A program made the translations under genes and the position numbers. A DNA stretch of 64,000 nucleotides, from positions 434,001 to 498,000 of the forward strand of contig NZ_JBDKWZ010000001.1 in the NCBI RefSeq assembly GCF_039710355.1, given 5' to 3'. Under the pieces are notes generated by a model, which was not told where the DNA came from, ran no database searches, and saw nothing but the letters and a program-made list of their open reading frames with translations. Shown here piece after piece: positions 26,073-34,652 of the stretch; the stretch's first letter is position 1, and each line of letters begins with the position of its first letter. The DNA is from Rapidithrix thailandica (GTDB lineage: Bacteria > Bacteroidota > Bacteroidia > Cytophagales > Flammeovirgaceae).

Positions 26073-26509
26073 GGTAATGGGGTTTTAGTAATTGTTAATG
26101 GTGTTTTGATTGATTAAGGGTCTAGCAAATTTAATAAAAATAAGGCATTGTACGTGGCTGCCTTTATAATATAGCCCCTAGGGCTTTTTAACAAGGTTTT
26201 TGGAATAGAAAAGAGGTGGATTTACTTGAGTAACAAGGGAAACGGAGGAAGGGTTTGACTTCATGGCAGTGGCTTTTGCTTCAGAAGATTTGACTTGTAG
26301 AAAAATCTCTTTTACCTTTCGGAAATAATTGTGACGTACCATTGATATAAAACGAACTTGAAGGCTTAGGCTTAAGTATATCAGAGGGGACCTCTTTCAT
26401 AAAGGCTTGAAAAGTAACCAATAAGCAGACTTGGGTACGTTGAAGTATTGATGTAATTTAGTAGTCTTTCCTATTTTTGTATTATTCAATACTATAACCA
26501 TATAAAGAA
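26073..26509. other. intergenic, E1 gene to DUF1573 gene
   Basis: 437 bp between divergent genes. The right end holds a good promoter (26448-26479). The rest shows no gene, strong hairpin or repeat. Confidence 0.35.
26448..26479 (+). promoter_or_regulatory. probable promoter of the DUF1573 gene
   Basis: TTG (26448-26450), a 21-bp spacer and TATTTTTG (26472-26479) match the Bacteroidota consensus. The start codon at 26510 follows after a leader of about 24 nt. Confidence 0.5.
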
Positions 26510-27265
26510 ATGAAACATCTATTTGCCACTATCATCAGCGTATGCATCGCTTCCTGGTGTTTTGCTCAAGGGGATTTTAAGTTTGAAGCCACAGAACATG
26601 ACTTTGGGCAAATCTTGGAAGGGGAGTTGGCCAAACATACGTTTAAATTTGAAAACATCGGCAATGCCCCCATTGTGATTTCGGCTGTAAGGGCTTCTTG
26701 CGGATGTACGACTCCGGACTGGCCTAAAGAACCGGTCATGCCAGGGGAGACCGCTAATATCCAAGTGGTTTTTAATAGCAAACACCGGCCGGGAAATTTC
26801 TATAAAAGCATTACCATTACTTCCAATGCCAAATCTCCATCCATGGTGCTGAAAATCAGAGGGTTTGTGATTCGGGAAGAAACGGATAAAGTAGATCCCG
26901 AAAAATCACCGGAACTGAACTTAGTGGATAAAGAATACAACTTTGGCAAAGTAGAGGTGGGGGAGAGAGTTACCCACAAATTTACTTATGAGAATACCGG
27001 GAAAGGGGATTTGAAAATCAAGTCCTTGTACAGTGATTGCCGTTGTGTGGCATACCGCAATTCCAAATTAATCCTGAAGCCGGGAGAGAAGGCGGAACTG
27101 GAGGTGATTTATAATCCTAAAAAAGTGAACGACCGGCCGGAGAAAGTATATGTCATTACCAATATTCCTAAAAAGTCCTCTGACTATTTGTTGTTGAAGG
27201 GGCAGGTGGTGAAAAGCATTGTGCCGAAAAGTGTAGTGCAGGAAAATATGGTAGGCTTTAATTAA
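26510..27265 (+). CDS. exported DUF1573 protein, two domains
   Basis: A 251-residue secreted protein. The signal peptide (MKHLFATIISVCIASWCFAQ) is followed by two Ig-like DUF1573 domains: KFEATEHDFGQILEG with VRASCGCTTPDW (about 22-120), and NLVDKEYNFGKVEVGE with LYSDCRCVAYRN (about 140-235). The paired Cys in each are a family trait. DUF1573 proteins are abundant in Bacteroidota and resemble eukaryotic ASH/MSP-type beta sandwiches; their role is unknown, probably periplasmic. Convergent with ackA and ended by a clear terminator. Confidence 0.88.
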   Translation: MKHLFATIISVCIASWCFAQGDFKFEATEHDFGQILEGELAKHTFKFENIGNAPIVISAVRASCGCTTPDWPKEPVMPGETANIQVVFNSKHRPGNFYKSITITSNAKSPSMVLKIRGFVIREETDKVDPEKSPELNLVDKEYNFGKVEVGERVTHKFTYENTGKGDLKIKSLYSDCRCVAYRNSKLILKPGEKAELEVIYNPKKVNDRPEKVYVITNIPKKSSDYLLLKGQVVKSIVPKSVVQENMVGFN

Positions 27266-27289
27266 TACGGAATAAAATAAGGAAATGGT

Positions 27290-27326
27290 AAAAAGGGAAG
27301 GGGCTCTCAAGCTCCTTCCTTTTTTT
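27290..27326. terminator. bidirectional terminator, DUF1573 gene / ackA
   Basis: GGAAGGGGCT (27296-27305) pairs with AGCTCCTTCC (27310-27319) around a 4-nt loop, with A-run to the left and seven T to the right. It lies between two convergent genes. Confidence 0.8.
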
Positions 27327-27347
27327 ATGTAAGTGGGCAGGACAGCA

Positions 27348-28541
27348 TCATTTTAATAGTTCAAAACTTTGCCGGGCTATTTCCAGTTCTTCATTGGTGG
27401 GAATGGCCAATACTTTGACAGGACTTTGACCGCTATGAAGCTCTATAATTTTGCTGGCCCTGCATTCGTTCTTTTCCCGGTCCAAACGAATGCCCATATT
27501 TTCCAGTCCCTCACAGGCATGCCAACGGACATAACTGCTATTTTCTCCTACTCCGGCTGTAAACACCAATGCATCCACCCGGCCTAATGCGGCATAATAA
27601 GCCCCGATGTATTTCTTGATCCGGTAGGTATACATATCCAGGGCCAATTGTGCCTGTGTATCGCCCCCTTCGCTCATTTTTAAAATATCCCGGAGGTCGT
27701 TACTGCCTGTCAGGCCTGTCAGGCCACTTTTCTTATTGAGCAATTGGTCAATTTCTTCAAAAGACATTCCCAGCTTCGTACCCATGAAATAAGGAACGGT
27801 TGGATCGATGTCACCACTTCTCGAACCCATCATCAAACCCGCCAGAGGGCTTAAACCCATCGTAGTGTCGATGCACTTTCCTCCCCGGATAGCGGCCATG
27901 CTACAGCCATTACCCAAATGAAGGGTGATCAGGCTGGTTTGCTCCAAAGGTTTTTGCAGGTAGTTGGCTGCTTGGTTGGTTACATACCTGTGAGACGTTC
28001 CGTGCATGCCATACGCCCGGATACCGTGTTCTTGATAAAAACTGTGAGGGATGGCGTAGCGGTAAGCTTTTTCCGGCATGCTTTGATGAAAAGCTGTGTC
28101 AAATACGGCTACTTGTTTTGCTTTGAAGAATACTTTTTGGGCTACTTCGATTCCCGTCAGGTTCGGTGGATTGTGTAGCGGAGCCAATGGAAAGAGTTCT
28201 TTGATTTTCTGCTTTACGGCTTCATCTATCAGGGTGGTCTTCCGGAACAGTTCTCCTCCGTGTACCACCCGGTGACTTACGGCAAAGACTTCTTCGGGCT
28301 GTTGTATACTTCCATACTGTTTGTCCATTAGCAAGCGGGCAATGATCTCAAATCCTTCTTGATGGTGTGCAACCGGCTTGTCTTCCGAATAAGTGTTCCC
28401 TTGAACATTGCTATGCCGGGTATGCCCCTGTTTTTCTCCGATTCGCTCGATGATCCCGGCTGCCAGTACTTTTTCTGCCGGCATTTCATACATTTGGTAT
28501 TTGATCGAAGAACTTCCGGAGTTAATGACTAATATTTTCAT
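27348..28541 (-). CDS. ackA: acetate kinase
   Basis: A 397-residue enzyme interconverting acetate + ATP and acetyl phosphate + ADP in the cytoplasm. The N-terminus VINSGSSSIKYQ, the central HRVVHGGE, VFDTAFHQSMP, HLGNGCSMAAI, DTTMGLSPLAGLMMGSRSGDIDP and the C-terminal TAGVGENS are the standard acetate/sugar-kinase-fold motifs. All are intact and the length is typical. The usual partner, phosphotransacetylase, is not adjacent. A perfect 7-bp inverted repeat (28574-28591) lies about 33 bp upstream of the start. Confidence 0.97.
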   Translation of the reverse strand: MKILVINSGSSSIKYQMYEMPAEKVLAAGIIERIGEKQGHTRHSNVQGNTYSEDKPVAHHQEGFEIIARLLMDKQYGSIQQPEEVFAVSHRVVHGGELFRKTTLIDEAVKQKIKELFPLAPLHNPPNLTGIEVAQKVFFKAKQVAVFDTAFHQSMPEKAYRYAIPHSFYQEHGIRAYGMHGTSHRYVTNQAANYLQKPLEQTSLITLHLGNGCSMAAIRGGKCIDTTMGLSPLAGLMMGSRSGDIDPTVPYFMGTKLGMSFEEIDQLLNKKSGLTGLTGSNDLRDILKMSEGGDTQAQLALDMYTYRIKKYIGAYYAALGRVDALVFTAGVGENSSYVRWHACEGLENMGIRLDREKNECRASKIIELHSGQSPVKVLAIPTNEELEIARQSFELLK

Positions 28542-28573
28542 AAATACGATGAATCAGTTGATGTTTCTTAAAA

Positions 28574-28591
28574 AGGACAAAGCATTGTCCT
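28574..28591. promoter_or_regulatory. inverted repeat upstream of ackA
   Basis: AGGACAA and TTGTCCT are separated by AGCA, about 33 bp upstream of the ackA start codon. It may be an operator; there is no direct evidence. Confidence 0.3.
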
Positions 28592-28810
28592 GGCTCAGGT
28601 AAGGTGCTGAAGGTTGGTGGTTTTATTTAATGTTGCAAAAATTCGAAATTAGTACCTGACTATAGATGATCTAGGTCAAATATAGAAAATTACCTTTATC
28701 AATAAATCAACGAGAGCAAAAGGGATTTTTTTGAGTGAAAAGGAGGTCGTGATACAAAGTGAATCGCTTTCGCAATTGTAAATTGTAATAGGTATAAATA
28801 GGAGAATACG

Positions 28811-29221
28811 ATGAGGAAAACAAATATCATCCTTTTTGACGGGATTTGTAATTTCTGTAATGACAGTGTCAATTTTATCATTGACCATGATCCTAAAAAG
28901 AAATTTAAATTTGCTGCATTGCAATCGGAGGTTGGAAGGCAGCTGCTACGCTCCCTGGGTCAAGACCCGGATAAGATGGACAGTATAGTGCTCATAGAGA
29001 AGGGGAAAGTGTTTAAAAAATCGACTGCTGCTTTGAAGGTTGCCCGCTACTTGTCTGCGCCTTGGCCCTTGGCCTATGGCTTTTTGATCGTGCCGGTGTT
29101 TATTCGTAACCTTGTTTATGACTGGATTGCCAGGAACCGGTATAAGTGGTTTGGAAAGCGGGAACAGTGCAGAATGCCCAATGAGGAAGAAAAACAGCGA
29201 TTTCTGGGGGAAAATTTTTGA
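28811..29221 (+). CDS. DCC-family thiol-disulfide oxidoreductase (DUF393)
   Basis: A 136-residue protein. LFDGICNFCNDSV carries the CxxC pair (C13, C16) in the DGxCxxC form that defines the DCC/DUF393 family, whose members have a thioredoxin-like fold. No signal peptide; a mildly hydrophobic segment near 85-105 (FLIVPVFIRNLVYDWIA) could touch the membrane. Physiological substrates of the family are not established. Divergent from ackA with 269 bp between. Confidence 0.87.
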   Translation: MRKTNIILFDGICNFCNDSVNFIIDHDPKKKFKFAALQSEVGRQLLRSLGQDPDKMDSIVLIEKGKVFKKSTAALKVARYLSAPWPLAYGFLIVPVFIRNLVYDWIARNRYKWFGKREQCRMPNEEEKQRFLGENF

Positions 29222-29658
29222 AAAGAAAAGATTAAGCTTATATTAGCCATCGCTTTAAAATAAAAAAGGCCTCGTCAGTGACGGAGCCCTTAGTCTAGTA
29301 AATATGAAAATGAAAAAAATTTATCTTTAAAGCATCTCTTTACTCAACCTAAATTCTTTAGAACTTATTTGCTGATCTGTGCAGGATCAGCTGATTGATT
29401 GTAGTACAAAAGTACATTCGATTATACAAATATCAAAATTGTATACACGAATATGCAAATTGGAAACGCCTTTTCTGAGGATTTAGATTGTCTCTGTTTT
29501 CTTGTTTTATTGAATTATTTGAAATAAAAAAGGAGGTAACTTGCAAATATGGCAATGCTACCCCCTTTTTTATTTGTGTTTTTTAAAATTTCAAAAACAG
29601 GCTTTTTCTAAAATTAACAGTAAAATAACTTCATTTTTAACAAAAATTAATATCAACA
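29222..29658. other. structured intergenic region
   Basis: 437 bp without a gene but with several inverted repeats: GGCCTCGTC/GACGGAGCC (about 29266-29291, imperfect; likely end of the DCC gene), GCTGATC/GATCAGC (29371-29377 / 29385-29391), an imperfect 14-bp pair (29415-29428 / 29439-29452), and a terminator-like hairpin at 29526-29570. A small RNA could lie between the first and last of these, but no promoter was confirmed. Confidence 0.4.
29526..29570 (+). terminator. terminator-like hairpin
   Basis: AAAAAGGAGGTA and TACCCCCTTTTTT pair with one mismatch around about 19 nt that can form an inner TTGC/GCAA pair, ending in a T-run. It is 305 bp after the DCC stop, so it may end an unannotated transcript. 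Confidence 0.6.
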
Positions 29659-30069
29659 ATGGCGAAGTTACAAGTAGGGGATATGCACGAAAGCGAATTT
29701 TCGCTTTTGCAAAATCAGGTAAATGCTTTTGCCGAACTGACCGGTGATCACAATCCTTTACATCTGGATGCGGAATATGCCGCCAAAACGGTTTTTAAAA
29801 GGCCGATCATTCATGGCTTTTTGTCAGCGAGTATTTTTTCGAAAGTCTTAGGAACGGAATTTCCCGGAGAGGGCTCTGTTTATTTGTCACAACAAATGGC
29901 TTTTAAGCGCCCTATGTATGTAGAGACGCTTTATAAAGCCGTGTTTACGATCGAAGAAGTGAATGAGGCCAAACATACCGCCCGGATTTCAACCCGTATC
30001 TTTGATGCCACTACGAATAAACTAACCGTTGAAGGTTCGGCAGAGGTGATGAATAAAGAAATGCTGTAA
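29659..30069 (+). CDS. MaoC-like (R)-specific hydratase
   Basis: A 136-residue hot-dog-fold protein. FAELTGDHNPLHLDAEYA carries the catalytic Asp30 and His35 of the (R)-specific enoyl-CoA hydratase motif, followed by RPIIHGFLSAS, also conserved. Family members hydrate trans-2-enoyl-CoA in fatty-acid or PHA metabolism. The small single-domain form fits PhaJ-like hydratases, but chain-length preference cannot be read. It stands alone, and a long terminator follows. Confidence 0.88.
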   Translation: MAKLQVGDMHESEFSLLQNQVNAFAELTGDHNPLHLDAEYAAKTVFKRPIIHGFLSASIFSKVLGTEFPGEGSVYLSQQMAFKRPMYVETLYKAVFTIEEVNEAKHTARISTRIFDATTNKLTVEGSAEVMNKEML

Positions 30070-30155
30070 ACGTAAAGAAATCTGAAAGAGCGCTGCCTGA
30101 AGAGAATGCTCCGGACCCATTTGTAAAATGATAAATGGACGGACTGAGTAAACGG

Positions 30156-30209
30156 ATCTCCTTTTCTTGTTCGATATGTACTCATGTATATTGAACAGGA
30201 AAAGGAGAT
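30156..30209 (+). terminator. long-stem terminator after the MaoC gene
   Basis: The arms at 30156-30180 and 30185-30209 (outer ATCTCCTTTTC / GAAAAGGAGAT) form a 25-bp stem with three mismatches and a 4-nt loop, followed by TATTTTTCTT. Confidence 0.8.
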
Positions 30210-30235
30210 TATTTTTCTTCTTGGCAGTTCTTCTA

Positions 30236-30243
30236 TACCTTTG
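30236..30243 (+). promoter_or_regulatory. probable -7 box of mnmD
   Basis: TACCTTTG fits TAnnTTTG, 17 bp before the ATG at 30261, which would give a very short leader. No TTG was found at the preferred -33 spacing. Confidence 0.35.
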
Positions 30244-30260
30244 GATATAGTGTTATAATC

Positions 30261-30947
30261 ATGGAAAAACATCCATCTGATATTCAAGTAATCAAAACAA
30301 GTGATGGTTCTTCCACTTTGTATAATAAAAACTTGGATGAAACCTATCACTCAAGTCATGGTGCCATTACGGAATCAAGGCATGTCTTCTTAAAAGAAGG
30401 GATAGAGTTCTTTTTGCAACGCCAACCTAAAAAAATCAGCGTGTTGGAAGTGGGGTTCGGTACGGGTTTGAATGCTTTGCTCACCTTAGAGTTTGCCAAG
30501 AAGCATTCTATAGAAATGAAGTATGTTACCCTGGAGCCCTTTCCGGTCAGTGAATCCTTGGTAAAGGAGTTGAACTATCCGGAATATTTTGAGTCCGAAG
30601 AACTGCGTCAGGCTTTTTATCAATTGCACGAGCTGCCTTGGGACAAAGAGCATTCTCCGGAGAGTAATTTTTATTTTAAGAAAGTGAATGCTCCCTTGTT
30701 GGAGTATAGTGAAGAGGGTTGTTTTGATGTGGTCTATTACGATGCCTTTGCCCCCCGTAAACAGCCGGAAATGTGGGAATTGGATAACTTGCAAAAAACC
30801 TTTGACCTGTGCAATCCCCAAGGAATTTTGGTGACGTATTGTTCCAACGGTCAATTTAAGCGGAACCTGAAAGCCGTAGGGTATAAAGTGGAAGGGATAC
30901 CTGGCCCTCCCGGCAAAAGGGAAATGACCCGGGCGTACAAACTATAA
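30261..30947 (+). CDS. mnmD: tRNA 5-methylaminomethyl-2-thiouridine methyltransferase
   Basis: A 228-residue SAM-dependent methyltransferase that completes mnm5s2U at the wobble position of some tRNAs. It has SAM motif LEVGFGTGLNALLTL (about 57-71), acidic VTLEPFPVSE, and the MnmD signature VVYYDAFAPRKQPEMW (about 157-172), followed by TYCSNGQFKRNLKAVGY and the C-terminal PGPPGKREMTRA. It is the stand-alone MnmD form rather than the MnmC fusion of enterobacteria, which is usual in Bacteroidota. Ended by a small hairpin at 30962-30990. Confidence 0.93.
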   Translation: MEKHPSDIQVIKTSDGSSTLYNKNLDETYHSSHGAITESRHVFLKEGIEFFLQRQPKKISVLEVGFGTGLNALLTLEFAKKHSIEMKYVTLEPFPVSESLVKELNYPEYFESEELRQAFYQLHELPWDKEHSPESNFYFKKVNAPLLEYSEEGCFDVVYYDAFAPRKQPEMWELDNLQKTFDLCNPQGILVTYCSNGQFKRNLKAVGYKVEGIPGPPGKREMTRAYKL

Positions 30948-30961
30948 TTGATAAAAAATTC

Positions 30962-30990
30962 CGGGAATGGGTGGAAGGCATCCATTCCCG
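30962..30990 (+). terminator. terminator of mnmD
   Basis: CGGGAATGG (30962-30970) and CCATTCCCG (30982-30990) form a perfect 9-bp stem with an 11-nt loop, followed by TTTCCCTTATG, 14 bp after the stop. Confidence 0.6.
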
Positions 30991-31235
30991 TTTCCCTTAT
31001 GTTTTTACAATACCGTAGTTGATGAATTCCGGGTGGAAGGAATGCATCGCATTGAGAATACAAAGGCTTCTCCAAAAGCCTCCTGTTAATCTTAGTATTA
31101 GTTAAGGCCCTGTTCTTCCGAGTGAAGATTCCTGTGGGAAAGGAACCTTAAAAGCAATTGAACTATCCCTATTTTTAAAATAAACTAAAACCCCTGGCCT
31201 TGTCATAATCAGAGGCTATCCAAAAGAATTTTTAT

Positions 31236-34200
31236 ATGTTAGTAGTAGAACAATGCCGTGCTTATTTAAATGAAGCATTCAATGAACAAGAGTCCAATAC
31301 TATAGGCAATCTCAAACAGATCATAGAAGCGGGCAGTGAATTATCCGAAGGTGAATTTTTAGAATTTGCTCAACAACATCACCGGGAGATGCTTTACCTT
31401 TCTTTTTTATTTTTGATTGCCAAAGGCCCTCAAACGGGACTTTCCCAACCGGCATTGCAAAAATTAATCAAAGTAGCTCTTCCCTGGCTTCAACAGAAGC
31501 CTTGCAAAGGCCCATCCAAGGAACTGGTGAAAGAATGGATAGAGGCTTGCTATGAGTTATATGGCCTGGAGACCACCGTATTACTTATCAAGAATTCTTA
31601 TTGGAAAGACTATGTAGCAGCGAATTTGGTACATCCGCTGTTGCTTGCACAACACTATACTGAAGCCTATGCCATAATGAAATTAATTTCGGTACAGGAA
31701 AGGAAGTATATTGTAAAAGCAAGAGTAGAACTTATCCTTTTGGCTGAGGGTTGGGTAAAATCACATACGGGTATTAGTGATTCGTGGACATGGGCGTTGC
31801 AACCGGCAATGGAGCGCTCTTATATTCAGGATGGGGATGAGGAAAGCGAGGGATTTCAACAGGCGTGCATGTTGATTTTAAATGACGAGAAACAAGCTGA
31901 AAATCCGAAAACAGTAGCACTGCTTGAAAAAATATTCTCCAAGGTGAAGAGATTTGCCTGGTACAAAGGCCAAGCCTACCGTTGGTCAAGTTTGGCTTCC
32001 GGCTTGGTGCAGTGGTGCTTGGAAAACCGGGAACATTCCTTGGTCGCCCTGTGTATGGATTGGGCCAAGCAGTTTTACGAATGGCATGGAGTGCACAATC
32101 TGTTGTATTATGTAGCTCATTACCTTCTTTTGAAAGAACCGGAAGAAAAATTTCTTAACGCTTTAGGGCGAGTCAACCACTTTGAAGAGTTTGAGCAGCT
32201 TGAGCAATACATAAGCGATACCGTATTGCTTGGGAAAGTATACGATGTATTGGCAAAGCAATTGATGGAAGGGGAGGAAATTATGGACAGGTATTCAACA
32301 GTCTTGATGTTGGCAGAAAAGATTACCACCGACCATCCCATTCACGCATGGATGCAAGAGAAGGTGGCGAAAGGTACCTACAAGGAGGGTTTGGTTGCCT
32401 ATGCGATGAAATACAGTGGAGGGAACCACTTAGATGCTTTGATGAAAAGTGCAGAGGAAAGCCCTTCTTACTGGAGCAGTATATATGCAAAAAGCGAATA
32501 CATTCAAGCCTTGGCTTCCACCCAAATAGACGAGGCCATTTCCAGGGTGAGTGAGAGACCGAAGCTTACGATTATTAATCAGTTGATTAAGTCTTTTACA
32601 AGAGAAGAGCATTGGTTAAAACTGTTTGAGGTACTCAAATCAGTTGACAATCATGACAAGGAAGATATTGTAGAGGGTTTGAAGAGTCTTTGGACGTCTC
32701 CGGCAGTGATCGAGGCCTTTGTGGATTTGGCAACCGGGTTGACAGAGGAAGAGGCCAAGATTGCTGCCATTGCTTTGTTGTCTCATTATGAGGATACAAA
32801 GGCTACGGCTCAATGGATGGAACGGCTACAAACCGGTAGGCCCAAGTTAAGCGGCCGGCTCTATGGCAGCGGCTCTGTTTGGACCATTGCCAAAGCGGAA
32901 GGGGGAGATATAAATACATTAAATAAATATATCATCGAAAACCCGAGCATTAAAAAACTGAGTGAAATTGAATTTGCACATTATATACAATCCGGAAAAA
33001 TATCCACGGAGGCTTGTAAACGTTTGCTGGAAGCGGTAAGTGATGAACCGGAGAGCCTTCAGTATTCCAGAGAAGGCCGGACCTCTTGTACACCGACAGC
33101 TTCCATCATTCATACCTTGCAATTGCTTGAGTCGGACCCGGCGTACGAGAGTCATCTCAAAGCGTTGTTTACAGCCATCCGGCAATGCCCTTATTACTGG
33201 CAAGTTACCTACCATTGTGCTGTCAAACATTTCCTTGCGACTGCTTCTTTAGATCAACAAGAGAAATATATGCCTTGGATTTTTGAAGAAGCGAGGGGAA
33301 TGGAGTATTATTCACTGCTGGGAAGTTTTGCTCCTTGGTTGGTAAAAAATAGCTCATTCGACGAACTCATTGACAGGGTAAAGAAGATTGAAAGTGAGAA
33401 ACCAAGAAACTTTGATATATCATATGATGCCTTGGTAATTGCCTTTGCCGTGGCACTTTCTGATCAGAAAAGGTACGGAGACAGTTATCAATTGATTGTT
33501 CAATTGGATTCTCATAAACGGAGGCAGTTAGAAAAGCTTGCCGATGTGGCTGGGACTTCAAACCATGGAGCCGAGTTTGCTCAAACGGCAATACACCTTT
33601 TGTTTTCGTCTAGACGGCCACGGCCTACAACATATCGCTATGGAGGTTTACAAAAAAATCAATTATGGCTTGCCTGGACAGCTTTGGTACAATTGGCGGT
33701 ACAAGCCGGAGACGATGCTTTTGCCACAACCTTGATACAAAATGTGCCGGCCTCCGGAGTGAATAAAAGTAAAAGGTTTGCAACCGCTTTGACTGAATTG
33801 ATCGCTTCTACAGCGGACCAGGCCTTGATAGAATTGTGTCTGAATGCAGTGTTTCCTCATCTGGGTGCGGATTATTTTGAAAAACATGCAAAGTGCATCT
33901 TTCAAACCATCATGGTTGCCGAAACTTCGAAGTTGAAAAAGTTATTGGAGATGATTTTTGGTGCACAAAAGCTTACACGAGGAGTGGCCTTGGTGGTGAA
34001 GTATACGGCTGTGATTGCACTTTGGGAAAGAGGTGAAGAAACGCTTTATCAGGAATATGCTTCGCAACTGAATGGTAAACCTAACTCTTTGAACGACCCT
34101 GCACTCATCAGTTTGTTGTTGAATGACATTCCTGCCGGAAATGTAGAGCAGCACTTTAGCCAGGTAGTCAACTTGTATGGAACAGAACATATCGCTTCGG

Positions 34201-34478
34201 CCTTGAAAAAATGCGGACAGAGTGATCGCTTATGGGACTGTCTTTCGTGCTTGCAATGTTCTGATGTGGAAATACAGTCCATTGTGCGTTTGTTCTTGTT
34301 TGAGTTTACCCAAAGTAGCTTCATTTTACAAGCAGTGCCTTATGTACTCAGTAATTACAAAGCTTTATTTTTGGCACTTTGGAACTTGTCACTGGCTTTA
34401 TTAAAAGAAGGAAAGTTAGAGGAAGCCGAGGCGATCGTTTCGGAAATTGAGGTAATTGATAAAAGCGCTTTATCATAA
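31236..34478 (+). CDS. large helical-repeat protein, unknown function
   Basis: A 1080-residue protein with no signal peptide, membrane segment or catalytic motif that I can see. The sequence is a long run of amphipathic helices of about 15-20 residues with Leu/Ala/Tyr packing positions, spaced like TPR, HEAT or similar alpha-solenoid repeats (for example LEEAEAIVSEIEVI at the very end, and QLIKSFTREEHWLKLFEVL near 450). It is soluble and acidic. It stands alone between mnmD and the TonB receptor, has ordinary codon use and ends at a strong terminator. A scaffolding role is likely from the fold; nothing more specific can be supported. Confidence 0.75.
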   Translation: MLVVEQCRAYLNEAFNEQESNTIGNLKQIIEAGSELSEGEFLEFAQQHHREMLYLSFLFLIAKGPQTGLSQPALQKLIKVALPWLQQKPCKGPSKELVKEWIEACYELYGLETTVLLIKNSYWKDYVAANLVHPLLLAQHYTEAYAIMKLISVQERKYIVKARVELILLAEGWVKSHTGISDSWTWALQPAMERSYIQDGDEESEGFQQACMLILNDEKQAENPKTVALLEKIFSKVKRFAWYKGQAYRWSSLASGLVQWCLENREHSLVALCMDWAKQFYEWHGVHNLLYYVAHYLLLKEPEEKFLNALGRVNHFEEFEQLEQYISDTVLLGKVYDVLAKQLMEGEEIMDRYSTVLMLAEKITTDHPIHAWMQEKVAKGTYKEGLVAYAMKYSGGNHLDALMKSAEESPSYWSSIYAKSEYIQALASTQIDEAISRVSERPKLTIINQLIKSFTREEHWLKLFEVLKSVDNHDKEDIVEGLKSLWTSPAVIEAFVDLATGLTEEEAKIAAIALLSHYEDTKATAQWMERLQTGRPKLSGRLYGSGSVWTIAKAEGGDINTLNKYIIENPSIKKLSEIEFAHYIQSGKISTEACKRLLEAVSDEPESLQYSREGRTSCTPTASIIHTLQLLESDPAYESHLKALFTAIRQCPYYWQVTYHCAVKHFLATASLDQQEKYMPWIFEEARGMEYYSLLGSFAPWLVKNSSFDELIDRVKKIESEKPRNFDISYDALVIAFAVALSDQKRYGDSYQLIVQLDSHKRRQLEKLADVAGTSNHGAEFAQTAIHLLFSSRRPRPTTYRYGGLQKNQLWLAWTALVQLAVQAGDDAFATTLIQNVPASGVNKSKRFATALTELIASTADQALIELCLNAVFPHLGADYFEKHAKCIFQTIMVAETSKLKKLLEMIFGAQKLTRGVALVVKYTAVIALWERGEETLYQEYASQLNGKPNSLNDPALISLLLNDIPAGNVEQHFSQVVNLYGTEHIASALKKCGQSDRLWDCLSCLQCSDVEIQSIVRLFLFEFTQSSFILQAVPYVLSNYKALFLALWNLSLALLKEGKLEEAEAIVSEIEVIDKSALS

Positions 34479-34575
34479 TACTAGTTATGGATACTTCACT
34501 CAGGTTGAGGACGCATTGCGATTGGCCTTTCTTTGTTAGGATCATAACAATAAAGTAAGCGGACCATGTACGACC

Positions 34576-34625
34576 AAAAACTCTGAGCATCCACAAGTAA
34601 TCGTGATTTGATGCTCAGAGTTTTT
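34576..34625. terminator. bidirectional terminator, helical-repeat gene / TonB receptor
   Basis: AAAAACTCTGAGCATC (34576-34591) and GATGCTCAGAGTTTTT (34610-34625) form a perfect 16-bp stem with A- and T-tracts on both sides, between two convergent genes. Confidence 0.88.
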
Positions 34626-34652
34626 ATGGTTCAATTTAAAATGAACGTACCC

